From contig NC_079884.1 of the NCBI RefSeq assembly GCF_029227915.1, positions 17,610,001 to 17,670,000 on the forward strand: a DNA stretch of 60,000 nucleotides. The letters run 5' to 3'. The position numbers and the translations under genes were made by a program. The DNA is from Hydractinia symbiolongicarpus. Its lineage: Eukaryota; Cnidaria; Hydrozoa; Anthoathecata; Hydractiniidae. The notes under the pieces were generated by a model. The model worked only from the letters and a program-made list of their open reading frames with translations. It searched no databases and was not told where the DNA came from. Shown here piece after piece: positions 41,225-49,998 of this stretch (position 1 is the stretch's first letter; each line of letters opens with the position of its first letter).

Positions 41225-41318
41225 TAAAGCCATGCAAGTGTGTCTATTATTTGCTATACTTCTACCGTATTCCATGATTGCTCTTGTTCTGTTTCGTTAC
41301 AAAAGACTATTAAGAAAG

Positions 41319-41814
41319 ATGTCAGATCTTGCACAAGTATTCGACGAAGACGCCTCTACAGAAACCTACGAGCAGATAGAGAAACCCATCGATAAACGCC
41401 AAGCATTGAAGGAAGCCCTGAGGAAAGGAAAGGGGCACTTTTCCGAAAAAATGTACAAAAGGGTTCATTGACTAGGCTCCTGATGAGGCGGTAGAAAAGG
41501 TACATGCCAAGTACGTACAACGTGAGCTTCAGGAGAAGGGTGAGAATACCGCGAAAGCTTTAAGTACCCACGCGTTCCATGTATATACTAATCTGGTGGC
41601 CAATTTTGTGGACATCGACAACATTGACGATCTTCAAAGGGACATCAACGAGGAACCCGTTATCCGAGATACCATGGGAGACCTGGGTATTCTCGTGTAC
41701 TCCACGCTGGGCAAATGTTTAGCACCCCTCTTAGTGTTTGGCCACACAGCACGACATATGGGTAAGAAAAAAGAGGAGGAGGTGGAGGAGAAACAACCTC
41801 GAACGGTGCTGTAA
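41319..41814 (+). pseudogene. Polinton-associated conserved small protein, one break
   Basis: The ATG at 41319 opens MSDLAQVFDEDASTETYEQI and runs to a TGA at 41471. The reading then continues in another frame (APDEAVEKVHAKYVQRELQE) to the stop at 41814. The charged, helical N-terminal half and the single hydrophobic segment LGILVYSTLGKCLAPLLVFG near the C-terminus suggest a membrane-associated or virion-core-like small protein. Its function is unknown. It ends 5 nt before the next ORF. Confidence 0.6.
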
Positions 41815-41819
41815 TGTAA

Positions 41820-42164
41820 ATGAGTGAAGAAGAACAGAAACAAGAAGAGAGAGTCATCACAAAACCGGTAAAGCATCTGGGGCGTGTGACCCAAGGACAC
41901 AAGTTGGCTGCACTGATGAGGAAGAGGAAGGAAGAAATGAAACAACAAGAGGGTGCTGTAGAGCCTACAGTCAAAACCTCTTTTGGGTCCGTGCAGTCAG
42001 TCTACATGTACGGTGTAGGTACGCTTGCCATATTGGGGATAGGAGTAGGCGTTTCGTACAAGTTTGGTAGAGGCAAAAATGATGGAAAATCTAACAAGCC
42101 GGCGACCCCAGAGCCTCAGCAGAGGAAACAGGGCAAAACTCAGCCACATATTGAAATGCTATAA
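41820..42164 (+). CDS. Polinton-associated small membrane protein, 114 aa, intact
   Basis: An ATG-started frame with a charged N-terminus (MSEEEQKQEERVITKPVKHL), one predicted membrane segment (YMYGVGTLAILGIGVGVSY, about residues 61-80) and a basic, proline-rich tail. Single-pass small proteins of this kind are common in Polintons. No specific function can be assigned. It lies 5 nt after one gene and 3 nt before the next. Confidence 0.6.
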   Translation: MSEEEQKQEERVITKPVKHLGRVTQGHKLAALMRKRKEEMKQQEGAVEPTVKTSFGSVQSVYMYGVGTLAILGIGVGVSYKFGRGKNDGKSNKPATPEPQQRKQGKTQPHIEML

Positions 42165-42167
42165 TAA

Positions 42168-42422
42168 ATGGCAACACCTCACGCAAACGTAACCCCAAAA
42201 GAAGAAGAGACCCTAGAAATGTTGTACGAAACTGTCGTGGACCTTAGTTTCACCTTTTCCTATGTCCTAGCAGGTAAAAAGTTCTTGGGTATTTCACGCC
42301 CATCTACAAAAATGGATACCAATGATGTCCTCAAGATGGTGGCGTACTTCGCAGCAGGTAGTCGTGAAATAGTCGTCAAGAAAGGGTGGTTACCCGCAAG
42401 TAACGTGCCGAAGCCTAAATAG
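42168..42422 (+). CDS. Polinton-associated hypothetical protein, 84 aa, intact
   Basis: An ATG-started frame beginning MATPHANVTPKEEETLEMLY, mostly helical with a mildly hydrophobic centre (VDLSFTFSYVLAGKKFLG). Not recognised. Its start is 3 nt after the previous stop. A stem-loop lies 19 nt after its own stop. Confidence 0.55.
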   Translation: MATPHANVTPKEEETLEMLYETVVDLSFTFSYVLAGKKFLGISRPSTKMDTNDVLKMVAYFAAGSREIVVKKGWLPASNVPKPK

Positions 42423-42440
42423 AGTGTCCGATAAAACTCC

Positions 42441-42462
42441 TTTTTGTCCCTAAGGACAAAAA
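42441..42462. terminator. Intergenic stem-loop 1 after a Polinton gene
   Basis: TTTTTGTCC at 42441-42449 and GGACAAAAA at 42454-42462 form a perfect 9-bp stem with a 4-nt loop, 19 nt after the stop at 42422. The role as a transcript-end signal is inferred. Confidence 0.45.
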
Positions 42463-42494
42463 CGAGTTATGTAAGGACCTAAGAGTTCTTCGAG

Positions 42495-43233
42495 GTGCAC
42501 AAGATCTCTCCCATTGAACCGGCCTCCGTCCAAAAAAGCCGATCTGGAGAGATTCCTATGTATTCAAACGCTAGACAGAATGGCCTTGATCGCCATATGA
42601 CAAGGGGAGAAATAGAGGGTATACTGGGTGTAGTCGGCGACTACACTCGGTCAGGTATGCTAGAAGGAGGAAAAAACCAGCATGACATCTTCATCACGCT
42701 AGGAGGAGCCCTTGAAATCACGCACCGTTCTAGGAAACCTAGGGCAGTAAAACTAATCAAATGGTTAGCTCAAAAAGGTGTTGAGAAATTACAAGATGGA
42801 CTCAAGGAGCAGCGTCAAGCCCTCGAGGTTGAGGATATTGCCATGGTGCTCCTTGAAGATGACTCAGACGATAGAGACAAACAGCTCGTGGTACTGGGGG
42901 GGGTGACATAGGGGAGCTACAGTAACGTGCCGTGCCCTACCTCGAAGATCCTGGAAAGGATAACAGTATGGTAATTATCCAGAGAACAACGACGATCCCT
43001 GGCCATACCTGGCCATCTGTGGTCAACAGGGGTATGTAGCGCAAAAAATACGGAACAAACTTGTTAACTACCCCAAGGGTGAGATTGTGGTACTGGCAGA
43101 GACCTCGAATTCTATTGTCCAATACAATTGGCTTCGAGAACGTGGATGCATCGAGGTAAACCCGGAGAGGGTCAGACATTTTAGGCTTGGTGAACACTAC
43201 ACGCATGAACATCTCTTAGAGCTCGCGGAATGA
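42495..43233 (+). pseudogene. Bro-like protein with DUF3627-like C-terminal part, broken
   Basis: The first frame (ATG at 42558, ending 42911) contains FITLGGALEITHRSRKPRAV and KLIKWLAQKGVEKL, resembling the S-R-K-P-E-A...W end of Bro-N domains of large DNA viruses. After a frameshift, AVPYLEDPGKDNSMVIIQRT (about 42933) appears. After another, DPWPYLAICGQQGYVAQKIR and YNWLRERGCIEVNPERVRHF follow to the stop at 43233. These match a C-terminal domain often fused to Bro-type or MSV199-type N-terminal domains. Bro proteins bind DNA. The assignment is from motif memory. Confidence 0.55.
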
Positions 43234-43249
43234 TATCTTGTAAGCGGGC

Positions 43250-43285
43250 GCTAATTCTACTACTCTTGTAGGTAGTAGAATTAGC
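43250..43285. terminator. Intergenic stem-loop 2 after a Polinton gene
   Basis: GCTAATTCTACTAC at 43250-43263 pairs perfectly with 43272-43285 around an 8-nt loop, starting 17 nt after the stop at 43233. Interpreted as a transcript-end or regulatory hairpin. Confidence 0.5.
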
Positions 43286-43306
43286 CTCACATCATATATT
43301 GGTTGG

Positions 43307-43820
43307 ATGGGCCCCCGATCAGGTATGCGAGGAGGGTGGGAGTGCCATCCTTCCCCTTGGAAGAGGGAAAATCCTCATGACTACCCACATCATATAGCAT
43401 CAAAGGCCTCATTTAGTAGTGGGTTACCAACCCCTCCCTATGGGATATCATTTTTGACCCTTTTAGCTTCGAGATATAAGGTATTGAAATATCAAAGAGA
43501 TGGAAGCCTATGTACAAAAAAATCAATTCGCAGTGAACTAAAATATTCAGGTACCTGTGCTACACTGTTGTATCAAGGCAGCGTCTGTGACTGGTTATTG
43601 TCCTACCTGCCTGGACAATTTTAGGTATCGAGATGGAGTATACTACGAGAGGTTTGAATATAAAACCGATGAAGGGCTTTTAAACAGGGTAGCGTCAGGC
43701 GAAAAGGCATGGGGTACATTTGCAAGAAGCGAGACTGATGAGGATTTAGAGGATGGAATTGAACGTCTAGGGCTGCATATTGTTAATATTAAAGAGAACA
43801 ACTATGGGGCACTCTGCTAA
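43307..43820 (+). pseudogene. Polinton-associated hypothetical protein, one frameshift
   Basis: Two overlapping frames (43307-43624 and 43557-43820) join near 43590. The C-terminal part reads TGYCPTCLDNFRYRDGVYYE, then DEGLLNRVASGEKAW and ETDEDLEDGIERLGLHIVNI. It contains a C-x-x-C pair but no domain I recognise. It is the last ORF of the element; a weak 5-bp stem (AACCC...GGGTT) lies just after the stop. Confidence 0.4.
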
Positions 43821-43883
43821 AAAACCCCGGACCGAATAGGGTTAATGTATTCTAAAATGGGATTTTATTTGCTAAGTAAAAAA

Positions 43884-43957
43884 CGCCCGTTTCTTAATGA
43901 CTTTGTAAAAAATTGGACTACGCCCGTTTCTTAATGACTTTGTAAAAAATTGGACTA
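43884..43957 (+). repeat. Tandem 37-bp direct repeat, two copies
   Basis: The unit starting CGCCCGTTTCTTAATGACTT occurs at 43884-43920 and 43921-43957 without a mismatch, at the right border of the Polinton remnant. Confidence 0.9.
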
Positions 43958-44454
43958 ACTTGTTTAAATTCCTGTATCCGGCACTGGGTCACGTGCCGCT
44001 AACATAGACTGGAGCTAGTCTGAAATTTTTAACGAACAAGAAGAACGAAGCGGCCATCAAGGCGGCAAGAAAAACAAATATTTAAAAAACGATATCTGGG
44101 GTTACATGAACTTTTAACAAAAAGTGAATATGTCATTGGGAATTTCTTATGAAAATCTTTCAAACTTGTAAAAGTACCTCGGGATCCCAAGGCAATGAAG
44201 AAAAACTCCGATAGAAAAGGCAAGTTTAGGTGACAAAAGTACTGGGAACTAAGTAATCAAATTCATATCTTGTTTTATTACTCCACTGCTGAGTATTTTC
44301 GAATGTTTACATTTATTCAAACGTTCTCGGAAAATTTAATTGTTTTTTTTTCTACATGACCAGTGACGCCGTATTAACCGACATTAAAACAAAAACAAAG
44401 CAAAGTTAATTAAAAGTGGTAGAAAAATGTCAATTACTCCTTGTTTTTGTCTGG

Positions 44455-44695
44455 AAGACTTAATTTATTGGACGATTTAAATGAAATCGACAAATTCATA
44501 GCAGGACAACAGTCAAAAGCTACAAAATATTGGCAGAAAAGTGGCAAATCATTTGGTTAAAAAAACATTGATTGGAAAGCTTCTGGATGCAAATGTCCCC
44601 GAACTTTATGTCGCCCAACACAGTGGTCACAAAATATTGATTCGTTAAGAATTTACAAATCAGCTAGTACCTCTGTCACTTGTGTTTGGTCCATG
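44455..44695 (+). pseudogene. Crypton-like tyrosine recombinase scraps
   Basis: An N-terminal-type piece (LNEIDKFIAGQQSKATKYWQ) is followed, after a deletion and frameshift, by KKTLIGKLLDANVPELYVAQ, HSGHK and, in another frame, NIDSLRIYKSAS. The Q-x-S-G-H-K-N...S...Y order is the C-terminal catalytic region of Crypton/KIAA1958-type tyrosine recombinases. The His and the Tyr position are visible; the catalytic Arg-containing middle is lost. Confidence 0.55.
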
Positions 44696-45412
44696 ACATC
44701 ATGACCTTAGTCTATATTTTCCTGTATAGACCGGCTAAACGGTTAATAAGCCATTAGTTCAACACAGTCTTGCCCATAATATGCTATCACATTTTTTTAA
44801 AATATTCATTGCTGGATTTTTATATCATATATATATACTTTCTAACACCTTATTTTTTAGTTCTGGGGGCAATAATTCGCTCATAGTGGGTTTGTTCGGA
44901 GAAAAATATTTCCCAATTCTAACGTATTTGGGATAGAAATTTTACAGATTTTGGTATGTCATTAAAAAGCTATATATAAGAAAAAGATAAAAAAAAAATT
45001 TTTTTTTGGAAAAGACCTTAATGTAGCTTACAGGGTTAGAAAAATTCATTTAAAAAGTAAAACAAAAAATCTCAATGCTGTTGAACAAGTAAATACTTAT
45101 GTTTATATATACATATTTAAAGTTCACTAAAATCGCATGAATCTGATTTGTTGAAAAGCAAATCTAAAAATTTCATGAAATTTCAAAAAAGTCATCACAT
45201 AGCATCTTGTTTGGAATGGCTGGTTTATTTGAGTTAAAAAACATAAAGAGAGCTCAACCTTAAATTAAGAGGTCCTCCTACTCCTAAGGAATGTTTTAAA
45301 GCATCTTAGTGCATCTTAGTGTAAATAAATATAGCACATGAAATGTAAACACGAGAATCAAAAAATATATTTAATCAAAAAAGGCACATCAAAGTTTTCT
45401 GGAAGAGTGTAT
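44696..45412. other. No gene recognised; HADH 3' flank at the right
   Basis: The minus-strand HADH 3' end lies at the right. A possible polyadenylation hexamer (ATTAAA on the minus strand, near 45370) is present. GCATCTTAGT is repeated in tandem at 45301-45320. Confidence 0.4.
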
Positions 45413-46411
45413 TTACTTCCCATTGCTATACTTATAAAATCCTTCTCCATTCTTCCTTCCAAATTTTCCTTCAGCAACTAACTTATTTAAAGTTTGACTT
45501 GGATTAAAGAGGGCATTTTCAGGTTCCTTCGCATGCCAACCATCAATGATAAACTTTGTTGTGTCCAATCCAACATAATCAGCCAGTTCAAAGGGACCCA
45601 TTGGATAACCAGCTCCTAATTTCATGGCAGTGTCAATATCTTTTGCCGTAGCATGTCCACGTTCAACGAATCGTATTGCTTCCATCATGTAGGGGACCAA
45701 CAAACGATTAACAATAAATCCTGGTGTATCATGACACGAAACAGGTGTTTTGCCAAGATCTTTTCCAAATTGAAACAAAGCATCAAATGTCTGTTGGGAT
45801 GTTTCATCTGCTTTTATAACTTCAACAAGTTTCATCATAGGTACAGGGTTAAAAAAATGAAGTCCACCAAATCTATCTTTTCTTGAAGTAGCTTTTGCAA
45901 TATCTGAAATTGATAATGATGATGTATTTGAGGCAAAAATACACTTTTCTGGAGCAGCTTCATCCAAGACACGGTACAGTGAGTGCTTAATTGATGTATT
46001 TTCCGTAATTGCCTCAATGACAAGGTCTGCACCTATTGCAGCTTTGCCGGGATCTTGCATTGTGGCAATTTTACTCATTGTATCATCAATAAATTTTGAA
46101 GAACCCTTGGGCTCACTAGGAAACTTTTTTTTTGTTATTCTGTCCAAAGATTTTCTTATTATCACCATGCATTTTTGGAGGTACTCATCCTCAACATCAG
46201 CAATGGTGACACTAAAATCATTCTGTGCCGCCACTTGTGCTATTCCAGCACCCATAATACCTGCACCTACTATTGTGACATTCTTTATCTGACCCTTCTC
46301 TTCATTTTCATTGTTTAACAGACATGGTGTAATGCTTAAATTCCTCGTAATAAGTGTCTTTTGATATAAGTTACATACGCTGATAAAAGGACGAATATAT
46401 TGCCTCAACAT
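45413..46411 (-). CDS. HADH: 3-hydroxyacyl-CoA dehydrogenase, mitochondrial, single exon
   Basis: A full-length 332-residue protein from the first true ATG (46411; 21 nt of open frame upstream lack an ATG). It oxidises L-3-hydroxyacyl-CoA to 3-ketoacyl-CoA with NAD+ in mitochondrial fatty-acid beta-oxidation. The N-terminal 35 residues ([20 protein letters not shown]...) are basic and hydroxylated like a mitochondrial presequence. The Rossmann motif [18 protein letters not shown] is at about residue 45. [27 protein letters not shown] and [17 protein letters not shown] (catalytic His) follow, then [19 protein letters not shown] and [18 protein letters not shown] (dehydrogenase C-terminal domain), ending [11 protein letters not shown]. 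The active-site Ser, His, Glu and Asn positions are intact. Length matches the family. The absence of introns is unusual for an animal HADH and suggests a retrocopy. Confidence 0.96.
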   Translation of the reverse strand: MLRQYIRPFISVCNLYQKTLITRNLSITPCLLNNENEEKGQIKNVTIVGAGIMGAGIAQVAAQNDFSVTIADVEDEYLQKCMVIIRKSLDRITKKKFPSEPKGSSKFIDDTMSKIATMQDPGKAAIGADLVIEAITENTSIKHSLYRVLDEAAPEKCIFASNTSSLSISDIAKATSRKDRFGGLHFFNPVPMMKLVEVIKADETSQQTFDALFQFGKDLGKTPVSCHDTPGFIVNRLLVPYMMEAIRFVERGHATAKDIDTAMKLGAGYPMGPFELADYVGLDTTKFIIDGWHAKEPENALFNPSQTLNKLVAEGKFGRKNGEGFYKYSNGK

Positions 46412-46432
46412 TTTAAATAATAAAATGTGCAA

Positions 46433-47030
46433 CTGCAGCTAAGAAAAGTCTTCACAAATTTTAACAACTAACAACTTGAAAACTACAATTTTACAGAATT
46501 ATCCCCGCGGTGTGTTTTGGGGGGCACACTTAACAGGGGCGAATTTAGGGGTGCATTTGCACCAGTAAAGGTTTACCAAAAAAATAAGGTGTTCTTCGCG
46601 AGTGTTTGGTTGAAAAAGATAGGTTGTATTTCATTATATTCTCATGGAAGAAAGTATAAGGGGTAAGTCCGTAGTCGATAAGTAACATGCAGGACTCTGC
46701 AGTGCCCCTTGCGTCTTTGGAACTCTTGGTCGATTGCGCGAGTGCCGTGATCTTTATTTTGTACAAATATTGCAGCTAACATACTGTTATTGTCTTGCTC
46801 CGTACAAAATTGACCGGTTGTACGAGGCTCGTCATTTTTCGCGCTTGTACGAAGATGTGCAATTTTGTACGAAGATGGGTAATACAATCGCTATACAAAA
46901 ATTATGCAACGAACAATTTGGTTCAGAAATGAATATCTAAACATTGTTTAATACATTCAGTAAGCATGATAATATCTTAAATATTCTCTGAATCTTAATT
47001 TTTGACCTTCATCTAATAATTAAAAAGAAC
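46433..47030. other. HADH 5' flank, no gene recognised
   Basis: Several overlapping short frames with no family resemblance. GTACGAAG/GTACGAGG motifs begin to appear from 46800 and continue into the repeat to the right. Confidence 0.4.
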
Positions 47031-47247
47031 TTTGTACAACCTAAATAACTGTGTACGAGATTGGGCCAAAGGTACTTTTTCTACTTTATTTGAATTTTTC
47101 TGATTTGAACCAACTTCGTACAACTATAACTGTGTACGAGGTTGGGCCAACTACCTTCCTCTACTTAACTTGAATTTTTTTGAACCATACTAACTTCGTA
47201 CAAATTAAATAACTGTGTGGGAGGTTGGGCACTTCTTTTCTTGAAAA
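47031..47247 (+). repeat. Diverged tandem repeat, about 80-bp unit, three copies
   Basis: Each copy has (C/T)TTCGTACAA..., then AACTGTGTACGAGGTTGGGC, then an AT-rich spacer. Starts are near 47032, 47111 and 47190. The third copy has GTGGGAGG in place of GTACGAGG. Confidence 0.8.
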
Positions 47248-47828
47248 TAAAATTAAAAAAAGAAGAAATTTATTATCTTGTCTATTTGAAAGTTTCTTTT
47301 TGACGATATTCGCCACTGTACGAAGAGGAAAACATTAGTTACAAGAGTCGATTGGTAGGTCGTAGAGTTTCATACCGCGCAGGTCTGGGCACTAGCGAAG
47401 CGCTTGTAGGGACAAATTTTTATACCCCCGCAGAGCGTAAGGCATTTGCTAGGAAAAAAATGCAGCACGCAGAGAATTATTCACTTTTTCCTTTGTATTT
47501 TCACTTTTTAAACTGGTGCGATATATTGATTTTAAAATTACTTAAAGGAAGGACACTCAACATTGACATAAGAGTGTATATTATGAAAGTTCAAGACTTA
47601 AACTTGATTATTAATTGCTTCAAGTTGTGGGGGTACACTCATCATGAAAAGTTGGCAGTCAAAAGAGAAAGAAACCTTATATTTGGTAGCTAGTTACACC
47701 ACAAGTTTTAATATTGTCTTAAAAATATCACAGTGCTGATCAAAGAGAAATTGCTAGCATGTCATTCAAGATTTATATAGCTACTAGTATAGCCAAAAAA
47801 TTTAGCTCATTAAACAGATATATACTAC
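47248..47828. other. No gene recognised
   Basis: A 113-codon frame at 47352-47693 has no family resemblance. Confidence 0.35.
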
Positions 47829-48209
47829 CTATTCGGTGATTCGGTTTGACGTCATAAAAATTTTTTTGGAGGTGAAAAGTTTCCGTATTTTTAGGTGAAG
47901 AGAGTGCAGAGCTAAACACATTTTGGAGTTCTAAAGAACAATGTTAGGAAGTTTGAGCAAAGATAATTTTTTGGAGCAAAATCTAGATAGCTAAGCATCA
48001 TTTCAAGACAGATTTTTATTGTGGTTACCTTTGGTTAGCTAATTGTTTTTTCCTTTCCACATTTTTTAGCATTCTTCCCCCTACGAACTAGGTTTGTTTT
48101 CACCAAGCGAAATTTTAAAAATGGCGGATGTAGCACAAATGCGATTCGTCAATTAAGCAAAATGTCAATCATCACTACGGCAACAAAGCTGAACCGAATC
48201 GCCAAATAG
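47829..48209. mobile_element. MITE-like element, about 380 bp
   Basis: CTATTCGGTGATTCGGTT at 47829-47846 and the reverse complement of 48192-48209 (CTATTTGGCGATTCGGTT) differ at two positions. There is no ORF inside. Confidence 0.65.
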
Positions 48210-48299
48210 CTAGCTATAATAATAAAAAACAATTTCAAAAGTTCTTATTTTGTGTTTGCTAGAAACTTTATTTAACTAACCAGGGCTGGGCTATCTACA

Positions 48300-49790
48300 A
48301 TTTTTATACACCAATTTAAGAATTGTCAATTGTTCTTATTCTCTTTTCTACAACAGCTGAATTAAATGCCCTTTAATTCTTCTCAACTCAAACTGAGCCT
48401 GACTAATGACAGGATCAATGAGGTGTTAATTAACAACACTTCCCTAAATCCAGATCCAACTAATAACGTAAAATTGCCTTGTAGTGTTTGCAACAAGAAT
48501 GTTTTACGTAATCAAAAAGCTATTCAGTGTGACCTTTGTGATAAATGGTGTCACATTACATGTGATGGGACATCACCAAAAACCTACAATGATCTAACTA
48601 CAAATGAGCTTGACAATAGCTGCTGGTATTGCCTTTGGTGTGCCGTAAAATTTCGTTATGAAAACATTTTTTTTACCCTATTAGATAATTCAGAATTGCA
48701 TAACCTAAACTAGTGTCTAATGCTAGCCAGCTTGATTTTCAGTTCAAACCTAACGATAATATTGGTGATGATGTAGAAGAAATTCCTAGTCTAATGAACA
48801 GTCACTATCATACTGTCCAGTCTCTTTATGATATTAATGCTAAAAATAAGCTGAATATCTTTCACTCAAACGTCAATGGCCTTGAATCTAAGTTTGAAAA
48901 TTTACTTCAATTTTTATCTGACTGTCCTTCACCCCTTGATATCATTGCAATCTCAGAAACATCTGAGTAAAATGATGGATTTATTTCCAACATTTCCATT
49001 GCCGGTTATGACATATTTTCTACGCCAACAAACAAAACTAAAGGTGGTACACTCCTTTTTGTTAATAGTCTTTACAAACCTTTTACAAGACATGACCTCG
49101 GAGCTAAATCTGATCAGTTCCAGAGTACTTGGATTGAGATCTCTAACAAAATAAATAAAAACATTATTTGTGGTTGTATCTACCGACATCCTAGACAAAA
49201 TTTAGACGATTTTATTTTTTATATGGAACATGTCCTTCTTAAGAAATTAGCCAAAGAAAATAAAGAAGTTTACATTTGTGTTGACTTTAACATAAATCTT
49301 TTAAAACTAGAGAAAGTTAGCTCCTTTCTTAATTTTTATAACTTACTCTGTAGCTATAGCTTTCTTCCCCTTATTCAACATTCCTCTAGGGTGGTAGAAA
49401 ATCAAACATCATCTTTAATTGATAATATTTTCAGCAATAATATCTGGGATAAAATCTGTAGTGGAAACATTTACTTCTCCCTATCAGAGCACTTTTCCCA
49501 ATTTGGTTCTGTAAATCGCTCAAAACTAGACTCTAAGCCAAAGATTGTATTTTCAAGGGGCTTTTCAAACTATGATGCAGATGCCTTTAGAGATAATATC
49601 TCAATTCAAAATTGGAAGATTGAAGGTGAAAGCAATAACTTAATGAATGATTTTTTATGGCGACTCGAAGGCTGTGTAGATAGACATGCACCTATGAAAA
49701 AACTAACTTTTAATGAACTGAAACTTAAAGATTATTTAACTCCTATATGTACGGAGGTGTGGCACCCGAGGGCCAAAATATGCTGATATC
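48300..49790 (+). mobile_element. Non-LTR retrotransposon C fragment (PHD finger plus AP endonuclease)
   Basis: The 5' part of a CR1-like LINE. A PHD-type zinc finger comes first, then an AP-like endonuclease. The sequence ends within the endonuclease-RT linker at about 49745-49790, close to the poly(A) end of the opposite-strand LINE D. No RT is present. Confidence 0.8.
48366..49786 (+). pseudogene. LINE C: PHD finger and endonuclease reading frames
   Basis: The first frame (48366-48713) contains LPCSVCNKNVLRNQKAIQCD, LCDKWCHITCDG and CWYCLWC, a C4HC3 PHD-like finger as seen in some LINE proteins. It ends at a stop; the next frame overlaps by one base and carries LNIFHSNVNGLESKFENLL (endonuclease N-terminus) and LDIIAISETSE (catalytic Glu). 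A stop and frame changes follow. Then come KGGTLLFVN, VYICVDFNINLLKL, SSLIDNIFSNN and YFSLSEHFSQFG (the D-x-N-like and S-D-H-like positions, partly altered). At least three breaks show that it is dead. Confidence 0.75.
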
Positions 49791-49854
49791 AGCAGCAAAT
49801 ATCTGAAAATCATAAGGCAGAACCACATTTTTTCAAAATTACCCAGAGTTCCTC

Positions 49855-49885
<31 letters not shown>

Positions 49886-49998
49886 CTTAGCAACAATTTA
49901 TTTATTTTTAATACTGTACTACTGTCTATTTAATCTGATTGTTCGAGTGTTTTGATTGTTTTTGAATTTTAAAATCTCTTCACAGAATAGATTATTGA

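Larger units (their letters stand above)
37500..43850 (+). mobile_element. Polinton/Maverick-type element remnant
   Basis: All genes are on the plus strand and tightly packed, at visibly higher GC than the flanks. A protein-primed type-B DNA polymerase comes first, then small conserved ORFs separated by 3-5 nt, a Bro-like gene and a final small ORF. Integrase, packaging ATPase, maturation protease and capsid genes, expected for a 15-20 kb Polinton, are absent. Frameshifts are numerous. No terminal inverted repeats were identified, so the borders are approximate. This is an old defective copy. Confidence 0.75.

Noticed and set aside
46545-46940. Several overlapping short frames upstream of HADH
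   Set aside because: Mutually exclusive frames with no conserved motif.
47352-47693. 113-codon open frame beginning MVGRRVSYRAGLG
   Set aside because: Considered as a gene or as tRNA-derived sequence; it has neither tRNA boxes nor a known protein motif.
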